64,000 nt of DNA from contig CALMNW010000075.1 of assembly GCA_937872095.1 (NCBI GenBank), forward strand, positions 1-64,000, in the 5' to 3' direction. Under the pieces are notes generated by a model that made no database searches, was not told the origin of the DNA, and was given only the letters and a program-made list of their open reading frames with translations. Source of the DNA: an uncultured Verrucomicrobiota bacterium. Lineage in GTDB: Bacteria; Verrucomicrobiota; Kiritimatiellia; CAIQIC01; Lenti-01. Below are positions 60,323 through 64,000 of this stretch, one piece after another. The translations under genes were made by a program, and so were the position numbers. How positions within the stretch are numbered: the first letter of the stretch is position 1; every line of letters starts with the position of its first letter.

Positions 60323-60348
60323 GGATCGGATCTTAAAAGGAATCCAAT

Positions 60349-61914
60349 ATGAGCAATCAGCAGAACCAGAAGCAGCAGCCGGCGACGGCGGCGGACGGCA
60401 TCACGCCGCGGGCGGCGGACTACGGGCAGTGGTACCTGGACGTCGTGAAGCGGGCGGACCTGGCGGACCATTCGTCGGTGCGCGGGTGCATGGTGATCAA
60501 GCCGCACGGCTACGCGATCTGGGAGAAGCTGCAGCGCGAGCTGGACGACCGCTTCAAGGCGACGGGCCACGTGAACGCGTACTTCCCGCTGTTCATCCCG
60601 CTGTCGTTCCTCGCGAAGGAAGAGGAGCACGCGGCCGGCTTTGCGAAGGAATGCGCCGTGGTGACGCACTACCGGCTGAAATCCATCGACGGCAAGGTGA
60701 CGGTGGATCCCGAATCGAAGCTGGAGGAGCCGCTCGTGGTGCGGCCGACCAGCGAAACGATCATTTGGGCCCAGTACAAGAACTGGATCCAGAGCTACCG
60801 CGATCTGCCGCTGCTGATCAACCAATGGGCGAACGTGGTGCGCTGGGAAATGCGCACGCGCCTCTTCCTGCGGACGGCGGAATTCCTGTGGCAGGAAGGC
60901 CACACGGCGCACGCGACCGAAGCCGAGGCGCGCGAGGAGGTCTCGCGCATGCTGGACGTCTACGCCGACGTGGCGGAGAACGTGATGGCCGTGCCCGTCG
61001 TGCGCGGCCACAAGACCGAGGGCGAACGGTTCGCCGGCGCCATCGACACGCAGTGCATCGAGGGCATGATGCAGGACGGCAAGGCCCTGCAGATGGGCAC
61101 GAGCCACTACCTCGGCCAGAATTTCGCCAAGAGCAGCGACGTGAAGTTCCTGAATCCGTCGGGCCAGCTCGAATACGTGCATGCGACGAGCTGGGGCGTC
61201 TCGACGCGCCTGGTCGGCGCGCTGATCATGACGCATTCGGACGACAACGGGCTGGTCCTGCCGCCGAAACTGGCGCCGATCCAGGTCGTGATCGTGCCGA
61301 TCTACAAAACGCCGGACGAGCAGGCGCGGACGATCGCCGAGGCGCAGGCCGTGGCGACCGAACTGCGCGCGCAGGGGCTGGCCGTGAAGGTGGACGACCG
61401 CGAAGGGCTGCAGCCCGGCGCGAAGTACTACGAGTGGGAGCGCAAGGGCGTGCCCGTGCGCATCGAAGTGGGCCCGAAGGATCTCGAAAAGGGCTCGCTG
61501 TGCGTCGTGCGGCGCTTCGTGCTGGAAAAGGAAGGCGAAAGCGAACAGGATCTGCGCAAGCGCAAGAAGCAGTTTCTGCCGCGCGCCGAAGCCATCGCCG
61601 GCATGCCGGCGCTGATGGACGTCCTGCAGAAGGAACTGCTGGAGCGCGCCCGCGCCATGCGCGAGAAGCGCACACGCGTCATCGATACGCTGGAGGACTT
61701 CGAGGCCTTTTTCAAGGGCGAAGGCGGCGGCTTTGCCTGGGTGCATTGGGCCGGCACGCACGAAGACGAGGACGAAATGGCCAAGCGTTTCGAGACGAGC
61801 ATCCGCTGCATTCCGTTCGAAAGCCAGATTCCCGCCGCCGCGCGCGGCGCGGGCACCTGCATCCTGACCGGCAAGCCCAGCGCGCAGCGCGTGCTGATGG
61901 CGAAGTCCTACTAA
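60349..61914 (+). CDS. proS: Prolyl-tRNA synthetase (archaeal/eukaryal type)
   Basis: The 521-residue class II synthetase has '[16 protein letters not shown]', motif 2 with '[26 protein letters not shown]' landmarks, '[13 protein letters not shown]' and '[32 protein letters not shown]' of motif 3. The C-terminal domain ends in '...KSY', typical of the archaeal/eukaryal-type ProRS (no INS editing domain). It is a minority form in bacteria. AAAAGGA lies upstream of the ATG. The next gene follows after 26 bases. Confidence 0.96.
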   Translation: MSNQQNQKQQPATAADGITPRAADYGQWYLDVVKRADLADHSSVRGCMVIKPHGYAIWEKLQRELDDRFKATGHVNAYFPLFIPLSFLAKEEEHAAGFAKECAVVTHYRLKSIDGKVTVDPESKLEEPLVVRPTSETIIWAQYKNWIQSYRDLPLLINQWANVVRWEMRTRLFLRTAEFLWQEGHTAHATEAEAREEVSRMLDVYADVAENVMAVPVVRGHKTEGERFAGAIDTQCIEGMMQDGKALQMGTSHYLGQNFAKSSDVKFLNPSGQLEYVHATSWGVSTRLVGALIMTHSDDNGLVLPPKLAPIQVVIVPIYKTPDEQARTIAEAQAVATELRAQGLAVKVDDREGLQPGAKYYEWERKGVPVRIEVGPKDLEKGSLCVVRRFVLEKEGESEQDLRKRKKQFLPRAEAIAGMPALMDVLQKELLERARAMREKRTRVIDTLEDFEAFFKGEGGGFAWVHWAGTHEDEDEMAKRFETSIRCIPFESQIPAAARGAGTCILTGKPSAQRVLMAKSY

Positions 61915-61918
61915 GGCC

Positions 61919-61943
61919 AATTAAGAATGAAGAATTAAGAATG
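61919..61943. repeat. AATTAAGAATGAAGAATTAA-type repeat carrying a start codon
   Basis: This short low-complexity repeat lies between proS and the phosphatase gene. It provides the ATG at 61941 and no Shine-Dalgarno sequence. It is of the same type as those at 29445 and 30188. Confidence 0.7.
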
Positions 61944-62423
61944 GCGGAAGACAGCCAGATTCCCAAAAAAGTCCTGGTGGTGTGCACGGGGAACACCTGC
62001 CGGAGCCCGATGGCGGCAGGGTGGCTGATGCAGAAGCTGGCGGGCAAGGGGTGGACGGCGGAATCGGCGGGCGTGGCGGCTTGGGGCGGCACGCCGGCTT
62101 CGCCCGCAGCGCTCGCCGTCATGCGGGAAATCGGCATCGACCTGTCGGCGCACCGCAGCCGGAAACTCACGCGGAAACTGGCGGACGAAGCGACCTTCAT
62201 TCTGGCGATGACGGACGGCCATCGGCGGGAAATCGCGCGTCACTTTCCGGAGACGGCGGGGAAGATCCATCTCGTGCACGGCTTCGGTTTGGAAGAGGAA
62301 CGGGACGTGCTCGATCCGATCGGCCTGCCGGAGGACGTCTACCGCCACGTGCGGGATGAACTGATCCAGGCGCTGGGGGATTTCCTGCTGTTTCTGGCCG
62401 ATCGCGGCGAATTAAATCGCTGA
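61941..62423 (+). CDS. Low-molecular-weight protein-tyrosine-phosphatase
   Basis: The 160-residue protein has the P-loop 'VVCTGNTCRSPMA' (C15, then R21-S22) and the general-acid region 'ERDVLDPIGLPEDVYRHV' (Asp-Pro). It dephosphorylates tyrosine in proteins. In many bacteria such genes sit near capsule clusters, but none is adjacent here. An arsenate-reductase role is less likely. The start codon lies in the A/T-rich repeat. Confidence 0.9.
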   Translation: MAEDSQIPKKVLVVCTGNTCRSPMAAGWLMQKLAGKGWTAESAGVAAWGGTPASPAALAVMREIGIDLSAHRSRKLTRKLADEATFILAMTDGHRREIARHFPETAGKIHLVHGFGLEEERDVLDPIGLPEDVYRHVRDELIQALGDFLLFLADRGELNR

Positions 62424-62527
62424 ACGATCCCAAAGCCCTAATCCATTGATCTGCAGCCTATTGAACTTCGTTCAGCGGCGATTATTTCCGCATATATTCC
62501 ACAATATCCATCGAGATACTTGAATAG

Positions 62528-62544
62528 ATACCCCTTGGGGGTAT
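62528..62544. promoter_or_regulatory. CsoR-type operator, ATACCCC-TTG-GGGGTAT
   Basis: A perfect seven-base inverted repeat with a three-base centre matches the G/C-tract operators of CsoR-family repressors (TACCCC...GGGGTA). It lies 10 bases upstream of the csoR start and overlaps the spacer of a possible promoter (TTGAAT 62520-62525, TATGTT 62542-62547). Binding by the CsoR encoded next door would give autorepression. Confidence 0.75.
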
Positions 62545-62553
62545 GTTGGGAGT

Positions 62554-62838
62554 ATGAAAACGAAGGCCCACCCCACGACGCACGAGGAGACGCTCCAGCG
62601 GTTGCGGCGCATCGCCGGCCAAGTGCAGGGGATCCAGCGGATGGTTGCAGAGCGGAAATACTGCATCGATATCGTCACCCAGCTCCAAGCCGCCCGTTCC
62701 GCGCTGCGGGCGGTCGAAATGCAAATCCTGAAAAAGCACGTGGACCATTGCGTGCGCGACGCCTTCGCCTCGGGATCGCCGGCGGAAGCGGACCTCAAAA
62801 TGGACGAACTGCTGCGCGTGATGAAGAAACCCTATTGA
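62554..62838 (+). CDS. csoR: CsoR-family copper-sensing repressor
   Basis: The 94-residue all-helical protein has 'RLRRIAGQVQGIQRMVAERKYCIDIVTQLQAARSAL' landmarks (key residues R.I.GQ..GI..M....YC.D) and the metal ligands C37, H62 and C66 in 'KYCID' and 'KHVDHC', the Cys-His-Cys set of copper-responsive CsoR. It lifts repression when Cu(I) binds. A matching operator lies immediately upstream. It is the first gene of an operon with a YHS-like protein and a porin-like protein. Confidence 0.92.
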   Translation: MKTKAHPTTHEETLQRLRRIAGQVQGIQRMVAERKYCIDIVTQLQAARSALRAVEMQILKKHVDHCVRDAFASGSPAEADLKMDELLRVMKKPY

Positions 62839-62863
62839 GAACGAACCCGAAAGGAAACGGAAC

Positions 62864-63127
62864 ATGAAGAGAATCCTGATGATCGCGGCGTTGTTGGCCT
62901 CGGTTTCGCTGGCCTTCGCGGCCGGAAAGCCCCAGACGACCTGTCCCGTGATGAAGGGCAGTCCGGTGAACAAGGCCCTCTACGTGGATGCGGAAGGCTA
63001 TCGCCTCTACGTCTGCTGCGGAGCTTGCGTTCGCGAAGTAAAAGCCGACCCGACGAAATACGTCGCGCGATTGCAGGCCGAAGGCGTGGAGCTTGAAAAA
63101 GCGCCGGAGGCTCCGGGAGCGGAATGA
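62864..63127 (+). CDS. Periplasmic YHS-like metal-binding protein
   Basis: The 87-residue protein has a signal peptide (about residues 1-19). A small domain follows with 'TTCPVMKGSPVNKALYVDAEGYRLYVCCGACVREVKADPTKYV' landmarks (CPVM near residue 27 and CCGAC near residue 51). This resembles the YHS-type metal-binding domains often coded next to copper regulators. It probably binds Cu or a similar soft metal in the periplasm. It overlaps the next gene by four bases. AAAGGAAACGGA lies before the ATG. Confidence 0.78.
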   Translation: MKRILMIAALLASVSLAFAAGKPQTTCPVMKGSPVNKALYVDAEGYRLYVCCGACVREVKADPTKYVARLQAEGVELEKAPEAPGAE

Positions 63128-64000
63128 ACGGGTTCCGGTCCAGCTTGGTTTGGCTGGCGACGGCCGCGGCGGCCTGCGCCGCGGATCCGTTCGCCGGCGT
63201 GGAACCGGCGGTGCCGGAAACGAACGCGCAAGCCGCGGCGCCGGGCTGGAAGGACAATCTCCTTTTCCGGAAAGAGCTGTACCTGCTGTGGGCGGTCGGG
63301 GCCGACGATTTCGAGAAGACCGACCGCCTGTCCTCGCGGCTCTCGGCCGGCTTCGAAGTCCAGAAGAAGTTTTCCACGGCGACGAAGACGGTGGCGTCGG
63401 TGGATTACCAGGGGCGGCTGGTCTATCGCGACCACGCGCTGGGCACGGCGGCCGACGCAATGGGGATGGACGCGGGGCGGTGGACGTACGAAACCCACAA
63501 CGCCTATGCGGATTTCTACAACGTCCTGGGCGAGCCGGGGCGTTTCAACCTGCGTGCCGGGCGGTTTTATCTGCCGTTCGGGCTGAATTCGCAGACCGAT
63601 ACGCACGGGACGCTGCTGCAGTTGTCCAACGACCGTCTGTTCGGCGCCGACCGCGATTGGCAGGCGACGGCCTACGGCAACGCCACGAAACGTCTGGATT
63701 ACCTGGCGGGCTACGTGTTCGGCGCGGGGCCGGACCAGAAGCTGGACGGCCAAACGGGAATGGCGGTGGGGCGCCTCGGACTCAACGGCGATTACATCAA
63801 CGAACGCGGTTTGGAGGCGGGCGTGAGCGGCGCGTATGGCGAGCGTCTCGATCCGCATGCCGGAATCGACGGGCCTATCCGCACCTGGCGGCTGGGGGCC
63901 GACGCGCGAAAGCGCCTGGATTCGGGCATCGGTCCGTTCACGCTGACGGGCGAAGCGGCGGTCGGCGAGGACGAAGACGCCTCCGTCTGGTCCGGGCTGG
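63124..64000 (+). CDS. Outer-membrane porin-like protein, 3' end outside the window
   Basis: The frame is open from the ATG at 63124 to the last base, giving at least 292 residues. A signal peptide ends near 'ACAADPF' (about residue 20). The rest shows alternating beta-strand patterns such as 'FNLRAGRFYLPFGLNSQ', 'GDYINERGLEAGVSGAYGERLDP' and 'RTWRLGADARKRLD'. These are usual for outer membrane beta-barrels (porins of the phosphate-selective or DcaP style). Its operon place after CsoR and a YHS-like protein suggests a link to metal resistance. The family is not certain without the C-terminus. Confidence 0.7.
   Translation, partial: MNGFRSSLVWLATAAAACAADPFAGVEPAVPETNAQAAAPGWKDNLLFRKELYLLWAVGADDFEKTDRLSSRLSAGFEVQKKFSTATKTVASVDYQGRLVYRDHALGTAADAMGMDAGRWTYETHNAYADFYNVLGEPGRFNLRAGRFYLPFGLNSQTDTHGTLLQLSNDRLFGADRDWQATAYGNATKRLDYLAGYVFGAGPDQKLDGQTGMAVGRLGLNGDYINERGLEAGVSGAYGERLDPHAGIDGPIRTWRLGADARKRLDSGIGPFTLTGEAAVGEDEDASVWSGL

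Noticed and set aside
61941-62423. Arsenate reductase (ArsC) call
   Set aside because: The CTGNTCRS loop and DPIG region fit tyrosine phosphatases; no arsenic genes are near and the extra catalytic Cys residues of ArsC are not evident.

Overview
The window is GC-rich chromosomal DNA (about two-thirds G+C by eye), densely coded on both strands. No intergenic stretch exceeds about 300 bases, and no rRNA, tRNA, CRISPR array, phage block or transposase was recognised. The content points to a didermic bacterium, most likely of the PVC superphylum (Verrucomicrobiota or Kiritimatiellota-like). This placement is an inference. It rests on lipoproteins and a porin-like outer membrane protein, an exosortase/EpsI locus, secreted proteins ending in a '(F)YRxRxW'-like C-terminal module, a tiny Lys/Ala histone-like protein, an archaeal/eukaryal-type prolyl-tRNA synthetase, EfpL, and dispersed TTTTTCCACG/CGTAAAAAC palindromes.

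Layout. 0.1-7.0 kb (minus): a membrane TPR-like protein, rmlB, rmlD and metF; then an export-type protein, a CPA2 cation/proton antiporter and a PTS EIIA; then a cytidylate-kinase-like protein. 7.0-13.8 kb (plus): a complete F1Fo ATP synthase operon in the order atpZ/I-B-E-F-H-A-G-D-C. 13.8-14.8 kb: two small membrane proteins. 15.0-19.8 kb (minus): a surface/sorting locus with a secreted protein, a secreted papain-like peptidase, exosortase, EpsI with a zinc ribbon, UDP-glucuronate decarboxylase and an FHA protein. 19.9-23.6 kb (plus): a KTSC-PLD secreted protein, then yicC-gmk-coaC-coaB. 23.6-27.9 kb: the histone-like peptide, a NifU-like protein, an exonuclease, an RRM protein, rsmA, rfaE2 and a two-gene nucleotidyltransferase-type pair. 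27.9-41.4 kb (minus): DsbD-like and TlpA-like thiol proteins, rmuC, era, a beta-CASP MBL protein, an M28 peptidase, a C39-like lipoprotein, two pseudouridine synthases, a zinc-ribbon protein, pdxB, a lipoprotein and an RsbW-type kinase. 41.5-45.1 kb (plus): efpL-NUDIX-cvpA-dnaG. 45.1-47.2 kb: a lower-GC Sel1-repeat island at the 3' end of dnaG, followed by a second degenerate copy of that 3' end. 47.2-53.0 kb (minus): hrpB, a secreted protein, a nucleoside-kinase-like protein and an NSS symporter. 53.2-55.8 kb: folB, a GxxExxY cassette flanked by inverted repeats, ispA and a secreted nuclease. 55.9-64.0 kb: a TMTC-like GT-C/TPR protein, a shortened ModA-like protein, radC, icd, proS, a low-molecular-weight phosphatase and a CsoR-controlled metal operon that runs off the window.

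How it works together. Much of the window is housekeeping: energy (ATP synthase, icd), CoA, folate, B6 and isoprenoid synthesis, replication and repair (dnaG, radC, rmuC, hrpB) and translation (proS, efpL, era, rsmA, rluD). Envelope functions are interleaved: rhamnose, xylose and heptose precursors, exosortase, secreted peptidases and thiol-disulfide exchange. The strongest unusual signals are the dnaG 3'-end duplication around the Sel1 gene, the inverted repeats bracketing the GxxExxY gene, the dispersed palindromes in 5' leaders, and a low-complexity A/T repeat that supplies the hydrophobic cores of two neighbouring signal peptides.
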